Source of the DNA: Otis tarda
Lineage: Eukaryota; Chordata; Aves; Otidiformes; Otididae
Direction: 5' to 3'
Assembly (NCBI GenBank): GCA_026413225.1
Contig: CM048572.1
Location: 1,488,001 to 1,552,000 of the forward strand
Length of the DNA: 64,000 nucleotides
Below are positions 48,639 through 59,922 of the stretch, one piece after another (positions within the stretch are counted from its first letter, which is position 1; every line of letters begins with the position of its first letter). The notes beneath the pieces were generated by a model. It was given only the letters and a program-made list of their open reading frames with translations. It was not told where the DNA came from and made no database searches. A program made the translations under genes and the position numbers.

Positions 48639-48966
48639 CATAGAATCATAGAATGGTTAGGGTTGGAAGGGACCTTCAAAGGTCATCCAGTCCAACGCCC
48701 CTGCAAGGAGCAGGGACATCTCCAACCAGACCAGGTTGCTCAGAGCCTCATCCAGCCTGGCCTTGAACATTTCCAGGGATGGGGCATCCACCACCTCTCT
48801 GGGCAACCTGGGCCAGTGTTCTGTAACTCGCATTGTAAAGAATTTTTTCCTAATTTCCAATCTAAATCTACTCCCCACTATTTTAAAACCATTACTCCTT
48901 GTCCTATCGCAACAGACCCTACTGAACAGCCTCTCCCCATCTTTCTTGTAGGCCCCCTGTAGACAT
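48639..48966 (-). mobile_element. CR1 LINE, about 328 bp, divergent variant
   Basis: It begins CATAGAATCATAGAATGGTT and ends at the TCTTTCTTGTAGGCCCCC segment. The 3' UTR has the GGTCATCCAGTCC variant. The central part (TTGTAAAGAATTTTTTCCTA and the ATTTTAAAACCATTACTCC segment) differs from the majority copies, pointing to another CR1 subfamily. Confidence 0.94.
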
Positions 48967-51900
48967 CTGAGACCCAGCACCGCCATCAGCCTGCGGGACA
49001 GACGGAGAGCCCGTGCTTTCGCATCCGTCTGCTCCGCAGCACGCGGCGCAGTTCAGGATGCCGCAGGCCCCCCGGGCAGGTCGCTCCTCGCACAGGAGCT
49101 GCTCTCCAGGCAGGCAGCCCGGGAGCACACCACGCTGCAGCGGCGCGCAGAGCGATGTCCCCTGCAGCCCTGCCCCAGCTCTGGGCGGGGAATCCTGCTG
49201 TGCAGAGTCATCCTCCTACCAGCACACTTCTGACCCAAAGGGAAGCCACTCCAAGGAGTGACGCCAGATGCCGCCTGGGTCACTCGCTGTACAACTCCCA
49301 TGGGCATCCACGCGGCTCCGTCCCTGCCGTGAGCTGCAGAGGCCATACCCCGGGTCTGGCCCCCGCTGAGGTCCCCCCGGGGAAGTCCTGCTGCCAGGAC
49401 CCTGCCAGGGGTACAGGCGCCAGCGCTGCCGGCAGCCCCCAGCTCCCGGGACGGTGCCCGTCAGAGGGGCGTGCTGCCGTCTGCCTGCCCTTCTCCGCGG
49501 CGAGCGGCCGGCAGGCTGCCTGCACGGCCACGCGTGGGCCGAGCTGCCGAGGCGCAGTTGCAGTGGCCCAGCGCATCACAGCGAGGAAGAGCTCCAGGAG
49601 GGCACAGAGGTCATCTTCCTCTGCCCCACCTCCCCAGCCCTCCAGCTCTGTCAGATTTTGCTGTCCTTCTTCATACCAGACACAACCTGTCTCACTGCCT
49701 CCCTATCCCATGGTCAGCTATCACCCATCCGGCCTGCAGCATCCCTCACCTTATGCAAACATCTCCCAAAACCGCGTTCCTAGTGTCTTCCTGCCAAATC
49801 CAAGCAAGCATTCGCATTTCCACCTCTGAAAACCCATTACTGCTTCATCTCCTGATGACACAGGCCACCACCACAGAGGGGAAGGTCTTCAGAGCAAACT
49901 GCTGCTCTCCTCCCTAAATCTGCAGGGGTCCAGCCAACACAGTGCTCTCATGGAGAGCCCGCCACCAGAACGCACTGGACCCAGCAGGGCTGCTGGTGCC
50001 ACAGAGGGACTCCAAAGCTGGGAGCTGTCTCAGCCCAGCCCGTGGCCCCTCCAGTCCTCACCTGACCAGCAGCCTGCTCAGCACCTCAGCATCTCCACAC
50101 CTCCATCAGCCCTGCAACGAGCCACGTCTTGTCAGGTCTAACCGGTGCCCTCGCCACTAGTGAACCAGCTCAGGCACAGCCTCCATTCCTGCTTTGGGCG
50201 CTGCTGGTTCCTCAGGGCAAAGAGCTCTTCCCCCGTACGCTGTGTCACCGTAGGACCAACCCCACCGTCCCACACACTCTGCTTACGCATCTGACGCGTG
50301 GTCACGCAGGCTGGGCTCTGGCCGAATCTCGCGTTACAGGCCTGGACAGCTCATGGTCGCAGGCTGGTGCCTTGGGCACTCATCCACCCACTCATCCGCG
50401 TTCCCTCCCGGAGGCAATAGGTAGGAAAGACACGCAGACCTCTCCTCCGCTGCATTGCCCCAGGGCAGAATCAGGAGAGGCCAGGAGAAGCAGCAAAGGG
50501 GAAAATTGGTGGGGTGGGGAGGAGAAGCAGCTTTGAAACCCAGAGCACAGCCAGAGGACTATTGGTGAAGAGCAGCAGCTGAGCAAGAGGAGATCCTGCT
50601 CCTCGGCTCTTCCCTCACCTCTGCTAACTGCGGAACGAGCACAGAGGCTGCTGGCTTAACTTCACAGACGCAAGCGCCGCGGTCCAGGCCGTACGGGTCC
50701 TGTTGCAGCCGCCAAGCTGGATGCACCAACCCTCTGCTCGCGTTCCAAACAAACCCATTTCGCTGCCTTGCAACAGCGCGTTGACTACTAAGTCACCCTC
50801 AGGGCGCCCAGGCTTCGGGGCCCACGTGCCCCGTACTCGGCGCACACCTCACGCCCGCCTCGCACCGGCGCACACGCAGCGCATTCGGCGTGCACCCAGA
50901 GCACCGAGGGCCGGCTGCGGACATGCCTCTCTCCAGCACCTCCCGTCCCGTGCTGCCAGGCAGGAACAACACAGGCCCGAGCCCTCCAGTCACCCACCAC
51001 GCGTTTTGGGGGGCACTGGCAGGAGCCAGGGGAAGCAGCAGCGCCGTTACTCGAGGGCGCAGACCCGCCCAGGAGCGCGACGCACGCGCTGGCAGCTCAG
51101 CTCCACCTGCAGCCGCACACCTACGACTTGGTGTGCGCGACGTGCTCAGCCAGCTCTGGGGACCCCACCTGGGGGCACCGGTAAAGCCAGCCAAAAGATA
51201 CTTTTACCAAGTGGTGACCTGAGTGGAACGTGGAAAAAAAAAATTAGCTTACTGCTGGCAAAGACAAAACCTGCTGGTTCCTTTCAGAACTGAAGCACGG
51301 GAACGGCTGACGGAGGCAAAGTCACATCAGCATTGGACCAGGACCCCCGACACGACAAGAGAAGTCGTCTGGTTTTCTGAAGCAGCAATAAATGTTTTGT
51401 CACTGAAGAAGCAAAGGAAGAGGGAGAAAAAAAAAAAAGTAAATCAAAGGTAACATTTTCTTTGGGAGTTTGAAAGGATCTTTGCAGGGAAGGGTGGATA
51501 ACAAGGAAGGCGGAACGTCTTCTTGCCAATGCAGGGGAGCTCCTGACCTCCTGCTCCCGCTGAGGAATGAAGCGAGCGCGGGCCCCAGAAGGAACGGAGG
51601 TCGCACTGGTCATCGGTCTTGGTAAGAAGATCAGTCCGTTAACTGAACGCCCTTGGGCACTGAGAGCTTCCTGCAACAAGGAGCACGCGCAGCCCTCCCC
51701 GGAGCCCCACTAACGAAACGAAGCCGTTAGCAGCCCCGAGTGACCGCAGCCCACAGCTGGGCGGCGGCGTTAACAGGTCCCCGCGGGACGGCACACGGAA
51801 GGCCTCTCGGAAGTCGGTAAAGCTCACGGCAGCGATCAGCAGACTCTCAAGTGATGCTTTTTAAATCCTCAAGCGGCTGTTTGAAAAGCAAAACAAAACC

Positions 51901-52567
51901 ACCACCAGACGAGAGGCCGCGCGCCGCACAAACGGCAGCAGTGAGCGCGCGAGGCCACCCAGCGCTCCTGCCCGGATCGGATCGTCTCCGCTCCCCGGCT
52001 GCTGCCAGGCCTGCCAGCTCATCTCCGCTCCCCGGCTGGTGCCAGGCCTGCCAGCTCATCCCTGCCCCGTCTCCTCCCCCCCCAGACGCCAGGAACTCAC
52101 TTCAGCGAGACCTGCGAGTCTCACAGGTGCGGTGAGGCACGCGCGGCGCCGCAGCAGGAGCCGGGCTGTACCCCCCGTCGCTGCGCTCCGGACGCGCTAA
52201 CCGCAGGACAGCCACCCCATCAGCAAAGCGGCCGCCATGGTCCGGCTCAGCGTCCCCTCGGCGCACACGCGTTTGGGTCACAGCAGTTTAACCTCTTTAG
52301 GCAGCGCACCGCAGTGTGAAGGGCAGCAGAGCTCACACAGCGAAGGAACAAGCAGCATTGAGTGAATACTTACTCATGGAGCTAGATAAAATCCTCCAGC
52401 AAACATCAGTAAAAGAACAATTTGCCTTCCTGAGCGGTCAACCTCTGCTTGGAGAGAACAGCCATCCCCGAAATGCAGGTTATTGCAGAACCACCTGGTG
52501 CAAAGGCTGTTCTGCTGCTCCACGGCGCAGGCAACACCATGTGCTGGAGCATCCAGCCCCTTTGGAC
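48967..52567. other. Unique DNA, no gene recognised
   Basis: It contains only the 37-bp tandem duplication. An A run lies at 51429-51439. Frames on both strands are compositional. Confidence 0.45.
51985..52058. repeat. 37-bp tandem duplication
   Basis: Two adjacent copies (51985-52021 and 52022-52058), each starting TCTCCGCTCCCCGGCTG and ending GCCTGCCAGCTCA, with one visible base difference (GCTGCTGCC against GCTGGTGCC). The duplication looks recent. Confidence 0.92.
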
Positions 52568-53503
52568 TCACAGAGTCACAGACTGGTTTGGGTTGGAAGG
52601 GACCTTCAAAGCCCACCCAGTTCAACCCCCTGCAAGGAGCAGGGACATCTCCAACCAGATCAGGTCACTCAGAGCCCCGGCCAACCTGGCCTGGAACGTT
52701 TCCAGGGATGGGGCATCCACCGCCTCTCTGGGCAACCTGGGCCAGTGCTCCACCACCCTCAGCGTAAAAAATTTCTTCCTTATATCCAGTCTGAATCTGC
52801 CTCCCTCTATTTTAAACCCATCACCCCTTGTCCTGTCACAACAGGCCCTGCTGAACAGTCTCTCCCCACCTTTCCTGCAGCCCCCTTTGGGCACTGGGAG
52901 CCGCTCTCAGGTCTCCCCGGAGCCTCCTCTTCTCCAGGCTGAACAGCCCCAGCTCTCTCAGCCTGGCCTCACAGCAGAGCTGCTCCAGCCCTCTCAGCAT
53001 CTGCGTGGCCTCCTCTGGACCCTCTCCAACTGGTTCATGTCCTTCTGATGTTGGGGGATCCAGAGCTGGACGCAGTGCTGCAGGGGCGGGGGTCACACCA
53101 GGGCAGAGCAGAGGGGCAGAATCCCCTCCCTCGACCTGCTGCCCACGCTGCTGGGGATGCAGCCCAGGATGCGGTTGGCCTTCTGGGCTCCAAGCGCACA
53201 TTGCCAGCTTGTGTTGAGCTTCTCGTCCACCAGCACTCCCAAGTCCTTCTCCTCAGGGCTGCTCTCCATCCATTCCCCGCCCAGCCTGGATTTGTGCCTG
53301 GGATTGCCCCGACCCAGGTGCAGGACCTTGCACTGGTTGAACTTCATGAGGTTGGCACGGGCCCACCTCTCCAGCCTGTCCAGGTCCCTCTGGATGGCAT
53401 ACCTCCCCTCCAGCGTGTCAACGGCACCACACAGCTTGGTGTCGCCGGCGAACTTGCTGAGGGTGCGCTCTATCCCACTGTCCATGTCGCCGACAAAGAT
53501 GTT
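52568..53503 (-). mobile_element. CR1 LINE, about 936 bp, reaches RT motif with FAGD
   Basis: The longest CR1 copy in the window. On the minus strand the stretch 53485-53093 stays open and reads [20 protein letters not shown], then the ORF2 C-terminus ([34 protein letters not shown]). The expected reverse-transcriptase catalytic box in CR1 is FADD; here it is FAGD (codon near 53446-53457), so the second motif position is lost. A codon is also deleted after MKFNQ. The copy is 5'-truncated beyond GTTGAAC near 53503 and ends with the terminal repeat at 52568. Confidence 0.95.
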
Positions 53504-54739
53504 GAACTTTCCAGACCGACGCGTGACTGCACGGCCTCAGCATGCGCATGAAGCATCACCTTCCCAGCTGGGACGCCCGGTACTGAGTCAGGACATGTCA
53601 CCAGGTCTCAGAGATGAGGCAGCACTCCCAGTGACAACTGCCTGCTACAGATGGTTCCTTGGTCTGACTGGAGTAGGACTGTCTCCAGCTACCTGCGTTA
53701 GCCAGGCACGAATATTCCCTGCGCTGAGTACTGAAGACACAGGGATGGACGAGGGAAACAGAGCTGTTCACGTGGCGCACAGGCAGCAGTGACGATAGCC
53801 AATGCCAAACCTGTGAAGATGGAGCCACCCAGAGGTCCTTCTCCTCCACTGAAATCCCCTTCTCCGCAGTCAGCAGCTTCCTCCAGCCAAACAAATTTTA
53901 ACGATAAAGTTTGTCTTAAAACACATGATGTGTTCAGTGCTGAGAAGCAATGTCTGTCCCAAACCGAGCCTTCTCAGCAATACCGCACCGGACGGCCCCC
54001 ACTCCAAACCTCAGCAGCTCGGGCTGCGCCCCCCTGCATGGCGCCCGCTCCTCCTCACACATCCAGTGGCTCCCCGGCGGAGGGGACTTTTGAATACAAA
54101 ACAAGGACCATCTCCTCTAATTTTTTTTTTTTTAAGAAGTACCTTTAAATTTGAAGCTTGCTCTCTCTGTCGGGGTTTACATTTACGGTGATGTTCACAC
54201 GTCACAGTCGTTACCTTTACGCTGCCCTCTTGTCCTAATGAACTCCGGCACAGTGATCACAGCTGGGGAGGAGAAGCAACTTTTGCTTTTGAAAAATCAG
54301 CTGCTTCTGAAACAAATCAAGTGTGGCTAAACCTGCCTTTGGGGGGAAAAAATAATGCTGAAACCTGCAGCACAGGGGAAAACGAACTCCGCTCCCGGCG
54401 AGTCCTGCGCACGCCCCAGGCAAACACCGGCCCGGCTGCTCACCGCTCAACGCCGGCATTTTTCACTTTTCCTTCACAAATACCAGTTGATTTCCTGAAC
54501 TGTGCTGGGAAGAGACACCATTTTTCAGGCAGAGACAGTGAGTAGCTGCAAAGGGACACTGCAGGAGCTCTCCCGGTTGCCGGCACCTTGCTCTTACCAG
54601 GTCTCCTTGCACGGCCTCTCTAAGACAGCGACTGAGCTGCAAAATTCCTCGCTGAGGGGAAAACATTCAAGTGTTACGGCTTCAGGGATCCGAACAGCTC
54701 AGCATCCCACCTGATCCCACGCAGGACACGGGAGTTACC
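53504..54739. other. Unique DNA, no gene recognised
   Basis: Mixed composition with a T run at 54120-54133. No frame or repeat is recognised after the CR1 5' truncation point. Confidence 0.45.
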
Positions 54740-55130
54740 CGCTGCCAGCCGGCCAGGCCGCCGACAAAGCCCGCGTGGGGCGAGACGTTAGCGCTCTCGT
54801 CGTTTCCTTCTCCTTCTCGCTTCCTGCCTGCCCAGCGTCGAGACCTGCAGGGGCTGCCTCGGCTTGCAGCCACGCCACCACGAGCACGAGCACGAGCACG
54901 AGCACGGCCTTTTTGTTGGAAAGCCGTGGAGCCCCTCGAGCCGAGGCAGACGAGTGCCGCCGGAGCACCGGCTCAGCTGGAAGCGGGAAGGTGCAGAGCT
55001 GGCACCTCCCCGCCAGGCTGCAGCTGTGCGACCATCTCTGCCGCGCCCCGGCAGCGGCTCCTTCCTCACAACAGCACAAAGCTCTCAGAGCGAGCCGACG
55101 CAGCCCATCGAGGCAGCGGCCGCCAGCTGG
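54740..55130. promoter_or_regulatory. CpG-rich segment
   Basis: GC-rich with frequent CG dinucleotides and the GAGCAC array. It could be a small CpG island for a minus-strand transcript starting downstream of AAR2. No TATA or initiator can be assigned. Confidence 0.3.
54879..54906. repeat. GAGCAC hexamer array
   Basis: Four to five copies of GAGCAC in a GC-rich segment. It is short and probably variable in length between individuals. Confidence 0.88.
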
Positions 55131-55134
55131 GCCA

Positions 55135-55295
55135 ACACAGCGGCTCTGACGGGGTCTGTATATGGATTTTTCCTCCTGTTGATCAACCCATTTGGAGTTT
55201 GTTTATTTGCACTAAGGCAGCCTTGCAGCTCATTTACGCTCTCTTAATGAGGCCCCTGCAGAGTCCACGTCGCCTGCGCATTAATTACAGGCCCT
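55135..55295. other. Possible enhancer: forkhead-like and homeodomain-like sites
   Basis: It sits directly next to a CpG-rich segment (54740-55130). It has a TTGATCAA palindrome (55179-55186), a forkhead-like TGTTTATTT (55200-55208), CTCTTAATGAGG and GCATTAATTACAGG. No repeat or coding similarity is seen. The cluster of developmental-type motifs in a low-CpG patch suggests a conserved regulatory element; this is inference from pattern only. Confidence 0.32.
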
Positions 55296-57589
55296 GGCCC
55301 AGCCCATGCTAACAGAGCACCCTCCTGCCCACGCTCAGCTCCTCCGTGGGACAGGCTCCTGCGCTGCTCGGTGCCCAGGCTGGGCGGGCCAGCAGCGGGA
55401 CAGGAGGCGCGCGGTCCCGCAGCGGGAGCTGAGCACATGGGGAAGGAACGGCCACTCACAGCACATCCCTTTTACAGCAACAGCGCTGCAGGAGAAGCCA
55501 CTGGCGTAGCTTCCTTGGACAACCAACAGCACTGCCAGGGGAAGATTATTTCCTTTTTCAGAAAACGGGATCAAGATGTTCCAGTTCATCTTTTTCCATA
55601 TTCCAGGAGCTCAGTCCCAGCCGCTCCATCTGCAGCGGCTGGCGTAGCCTATGTCCAGCTGCCAAAGCAGCAGCAGAAATAAACATTGCTCCAAACAAAG
55701 GTGGTGCGTGTCTAAGAGACCCTGACAAATCTCTCACTCCTGTTAGTTGTCAGAGGCACAAATAGCAAATGGATATCTATCATTTGTCACTTCTGGATTA
55801 GAAAAATAAGGGTACAATACTGAGAAACACTAGAAAAGCCTCATAAAAATAGAAAAAGACTTGAACCGAAAAAAGATGCACATTGGGCCAAGGTTACCAC
55901 AAGAAAACATGGAGCAAACAATCGAAAATTCACCTTACCGTTCAGCAGTAAAGGTGAGATCACCAAGGAAGAGCTGCTGGTTTAAATAATAACTAACCCC
56001 GCGCTCACTTCAGATTTAAAACCACAGCACTACAAGCTACACAGGGTCCCTGAGCGCTTTCTGCAGCTTCCTCACCTGCTCCCCTTCAGCTTCAGTGTGC
56101 GTTGAGAGGACAAGAACACCCACACGTCCGGGCGCCATCGACGCTGTACAAACCCAGTGCCGTTCAGGGTCTGCAAGCGGTGCTGTCGCGGGACGTGAGG
56201 CACTGCCGAGACAGCTGCCACACAAAACCGCTCTGAACTGCAAAGCCACGCCGCAGATGCTCAGCAGTGACACCGTGATGTCACCGGCAGCAGTCCACCT
56301 GAAAAAGGAGAGAAGCGCTCTGACTGCTTTTGGGGCAGCTGGGGAGGAGGCGGTGGAAGGAAAGGAAGTCGCATGAACTGGCAGAGCAAGCTGTGCCGTT
56401 TCCCTCCCCAAAAAGCAAAGGACGTACTACAGCGCCGGGACAGCAAGGCGGCTTCTAGAGCCTCAGGTGGCACATTCCACATCTCTGTGTTTGCAGGGTC
56501 GACGGAACAAGAACCAGCTCTCGCTGGCATGGTGCCGGAGAACACGAAGGCCCCACGAAGGATAAACACCACAGAGTCTCAGAACTCCGGTTTGGCTAAC
56601 ACCAGCGAGCGTATGGGGAAAGTGGAAAAGAGGAGCAGCTCTCAGGGCTGAATGCGCTCACAGCGGGCTTTGCACGGCAAACGCAGTGTGCTGTGCACCT
56701 CCGGGGTACCCAGCGGCCAGCCCAGGCCACTGCCGACCCACCCGCGATCAGCCTGCCCCAGGGCTGGGCCGGCCCGTGCTCCGACGCAACCCGCAGCGAG
56801 CGCACGCCAGAGGCCAGGAACGGTGCCAGTTTGCCTCACTGCACAACCCTGGCAGCCCTCCACGGGAGCAGGAGGCCGCCGTACCCCACGCTTCAGTGCC
56901 GCTTCACAACGCACCCAAAGCTGCTTGTCCTGCCCCCAATTCACGGCTGAACCAACGCTGCAAACACATCACATCTCACACTTCATTAGCTCGCAGCAAT
57001 GCACATTTACACACCCCCCCTTTGCTTTCAGATCACGATATTCATCTCAGCTGGAAGAAGGGGAAGGGCTGCCACAGCCACAGCTGGCCTGAGGCTACAT
57101 AAGGGCAAGACAATATTCCTCCTGTTACATGTTACCGCTTTCCTTCCATACCCTCCTTCCTGCCGACTTCAACAGGAATAACTGCACCCCTTTCCCTCCC
57201 AAAATTTACAACCCTGCCTTGCAAACATCCCGCATGCGTTGCTTCATTTGTGCCAGCTTCCCTTTTCCCTCAAAGGGTGCAACTGGTTCATACAACGGAC
57301 TTGAATTCTGAACACCTCAAGCTGTATTTAGCCGAGGGTTTGCCGCTTGTTCCGCATCTAACAGGGACTGTGTCCCCACAGGCCTGTTTCTTTCCCACCT
57401 ATTTTGTCGGCCTGATAAGAGACATTACCTCTCCCTATTGTGAAAAGGAAAGAGGCACAACGGGAGTACAACTACATTATCTTTCATCAGTTGCTGAAAG
57501 CAGAGCTCATTGTGGGAACCTGGCTGTTCCACACTTTGCACGTGAATTTTCAGTTGTTTTTTCTGAGATTTAACAAAGACACACTCAAC
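55296..57589. other. Unique DNA, no gene recognised
   Basis: AT-rich at 55690-56030. Minus-strand donor-like sites occur at about 55938 (AACG followed by GTAAGG) and about 56074 (GCAG followed by GTGAGG), without a recognisable exon. Confidence 0.4.
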
Positions 57590-57950
57590 TGAAGCCGTCC
57601 ACCAAACAAGCGGGAGCACCGCCGGGCCAGCCCGCAAAGCGGCCGCTGCCAGTGCCTGCACCGCGGAGCCCTGCTCCCCTCTCCCTCGCAGGCCGGTGGG
57701 TCCCCAGGCCCCACGCTGCCGGCGCTGCTTACTGCTGCCACCAGCGACCGGCGCTCTGCTCCAAAGCAACAGAACCCCTCATCAGGTCGGCGCAAAGAGC
57801 CAACAAAGCAAAAAGGCCTCCTTCGTCAAAGCGGGAACGCTCGTTACAAATGATTTGTCCGGTTGGCAGCGGCAAAGACCGCGCTGCCCGCGGATACAAA
57901 GAGCAAGAGGAGAGCACAGCGAAAGTACTGCACAAAACACCCCACGGGCG
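57590..57950. promoter_or_regulatory. CpG-rich segment about 0.8 kb beyond the AAR2 3' end
   Basis: Moderately CpG-rich unique DNA (GCCGCTGCCAGTGCC, CACCGCGGAGCCC, CCCGCGGATAC). It is the first CpG-rich block downstream of AAR2 and so a candidate start for the next minus-strand gene. No coding sequence is recognised. Confidence 0.28.
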
Positions 57951-58239
57951 TGAAGGACAAGAAAGCATGGAAAGAAAGCTTTAAGAACAGAACACCTGCC
58001 AAATCGGGGTAACGGTGGTCAGTACAGAGCGCAGTTACAACGGACAAACCGAGACACCGGAGCGAGGGAGAGCACAGGCCGTGAGGAACGGCAGGAAACA
58101 GCACTGAGCAGTAGACAAGGGCTCCCAAGAGCCGATTCCTGCGGTAAGCTCCTGATTATCTGGAAACATCTCATCACAGAGCTTCTTCCCAGAGCAGCGG
58201 CGCTTTGTGCCATGCCATGCACCATTCTAGCATGAGTTA

Positions 58240-58607
58240 GAATCACAGAATCACAGAACGGTTTGGGTTGGAAGGGACCGTTAAAGCCCACCCAGCCCAA
58301 CCCCCCTGCCAGAAGCAGGGCCATCTCCAACCAGACCAGGTTGCTCAGAGCCCCGGCCAACCTGGCCTGGAACGTTTCCAGGGATGGGGCATCCACCACC
58401 TCTCTGGGCAACCTGGGCCAGGGCTCCACCACCCTCAGGGTAAAAAATTTCTTCCTTACATCCAATCTGCATCTATCTCCCTCTATTTTGAAACCATGAC
58501 CCCTCGTCCTGTCACAACAGGCCCTGCTGAGGAGTCTCTCCCCATCTTCCCTGTAGCCCCCTTTAGGCACTGGAAGGCCGCTCTGAGGTCTTCTCGGAGC
58601 CCCAGAG
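58240..58607 (-). mobile_element. CR1 LINE, about 368 bp, just past the AAR2 3' end
   Basis: It opens with AATCACAGAATCACAGAACG and runs to about the TTCTCGGAGCCCCAGAG segment. It is the majority variant (AAAGCCCACCCAGCC). It lies about 130 bp downstream of the proposed AAR2 cleavage site and shares its strand. Confidence 0.94.
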
Positions 58608-58734
58608 TTTCCTTGGATGTCACAAACACCACTGTGATGTTACTTCTGGGGACACCGGACATCACCGTGAGAAAGAGAGGGCAGTGTCAGGCCTTGGCTG
58701 ACCAATTTAAAAACTATTCATACAAAGGTTTTTT

Positions 58735-59754
58735 GTAGGCAGGGTCTCTTGAGATTTATTTTGAACGATAAAAGACTAACAGTGTTATCTTGTTAGACAC
58801 GCACAAATTCCTGGAGGAGCCTAACGGCTGAGACAGGACCAAGCGCGTGGCAGGACTACGTCCCCACCCCGCTGTGGATAAGCACAAGTTCTCTCACAGC
58901 CTACTTGTGGGAAATGGAGAGAAAGAGGAGATTGTCACCACTGAAAATGCGTAAGATTTCCAACTATAACAAGCCAGAGGATCCGGTTCACGTGGCAGCC
59001 TGACCTTTTATCTCACGCTGGCTATCTTCTTCCAGACCTGGGTGACCACTGGCCAGTAACTGTTTCCGGTTACCGAACTTCACTTGCTTTGACATCAGGG
59101 TAAACAGCGTGCCAGCGGTAAACACAAAAGGCTTTAACAGAACGGGATGAGTGAGACACCTCAGCACCAGAGGTACAAAACGGGAGGAATTTTGCTGTGG
59201 CTGAGGCTTCTTCCACAGCAGATCATCGCAATAAATCACAGCCAGCAGCACGAGCCCCCAGCACAGCTTTGGAGCAGGTGTGGTTACATCCCTGTAACGC
59301 AAGCCCAGGGAGAGCAGAACTTCCCAGCTCCGCCTGGCTTCCGGCTCTCCAGTCTGCAGGGAACCAGTCACGGGGGCTCACTCCACGCTCGGGAGGTGTC
59401 AGATCAGAGCAGCAGAGGCTTCGGGTGTCAACACAGGCGCTCTCCAGCCAGGGTGTCACCTCCAGCCCGGGAGGACGGAAGGGAGCGGGACCTGGAGCCC
59501 AGCTGAGGACAGAGTGAGGAGATGCTGTAGAGGAGCCAGGCAGAAAAACAAAGTGTCCAAAGTAGCCACGTGACAATAGTCAAACTCCTCCAATAGTTCT
59601 GGTCTCCTCGTGAAGTTAGGAATCCTCCTGGGTTTTCCACACCTGCTTCTACAGCAGAAAGAGGAGTCAGGGTCAGAAACAGACAGGAGGCTTGGAGAAG
59701 ATGAGGAGAAAGAGTTATTTTAAAAAGCTGTTTGCTTCTAAGCGACCATTTTGC
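58735..59754 (-). other. AAR2: AAR2 probable 3' UTR
   Basis: About 1 kb of unique sequence follows the AAR2 stop codon on the minus strand. Its only canonical polyadenylation signal is AATAAA at 58760-58755, with cleavage expected roughly 15-25 bases further on. No repeat interrupts it. The first CR1 copy starts only beyond it, at about 58607. The 3' end is inferred from the signal; no transcript evidence is available. Confidence 0.6.
58755..58760 (-). terminator. Candidate AAR2 polyadenylation signal AATAAA
   Basis: The plus strand reads TTTATT, so AATAAA on the minus strand. It is the first canonical hexamer found downstream of the AAR2 stop; no ATTAAA is seen in between. A T-rich stretch lies further downstream (58690-58735 read on the minus strand), as expected for a cleavage site. 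Confidence 0.6.
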
Positions 59755-59922
59755 TTAGTCCACCTGCAGGCCCTCAGGAAGTTCCACCACTACAGGAGCG
59801 CAGTCATCAGGCTCTGCCTCAAAGTCCCATTTAAATTTCTTTGTTAGGTGAGCCTTGAATTTTTCAGCCTTTTTCCTTAGAGTCCCATCAACAGCAGCGC
59901 TGCACGTGCAGGAAAAAAACAC
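59755..59922 (-). CDS. AAR2: AAR2 terminal coding exon with stop codon
   Basis: The exon encodes 55 residues starting [20 protein letters not shown] and ending [12 protein letters not shown], then TAA at 59757-59755. The acceptor on the minus strand reads TCTTTCAG before GTGTTT, so the exon begins at 59922 in phase 0, matching the phase-0 donor of the exon at 62419. The sequence matches the C-terminus of vertebrate AAR2, including the basic stretch around [11 protein letters not shown] and the acidic EPDDCAP segment. In yeast the Aar2 C-terminal tail contacts Prp8, which may explain the conservation; that is family knowledge, not visible here. The terminal residues LQVD differ from what I remember in mammals, as expected for the variable tail. 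Confidence 0.97.
   Translation of the reverse strand: MFFSCTCSAAVDGTLRKKAEKFKAHLTKKFKWDFEAEPDDCAPVVVELPEGLQVD

Noticed and set aside
48652-48670. Telomere-like GGTTAGGGTTGG
   Set aside because: It is a short coincidental match within the CR1 3' UTR (GGTTAGGGTTGGAAGGGACC).
1-58000. DLGAP4 coding exons expected next to AAR2
   Set aside because: No peptide on either strand resembles DLGAP4. Only non-coding first exons or introns could be present, so no gene was called.
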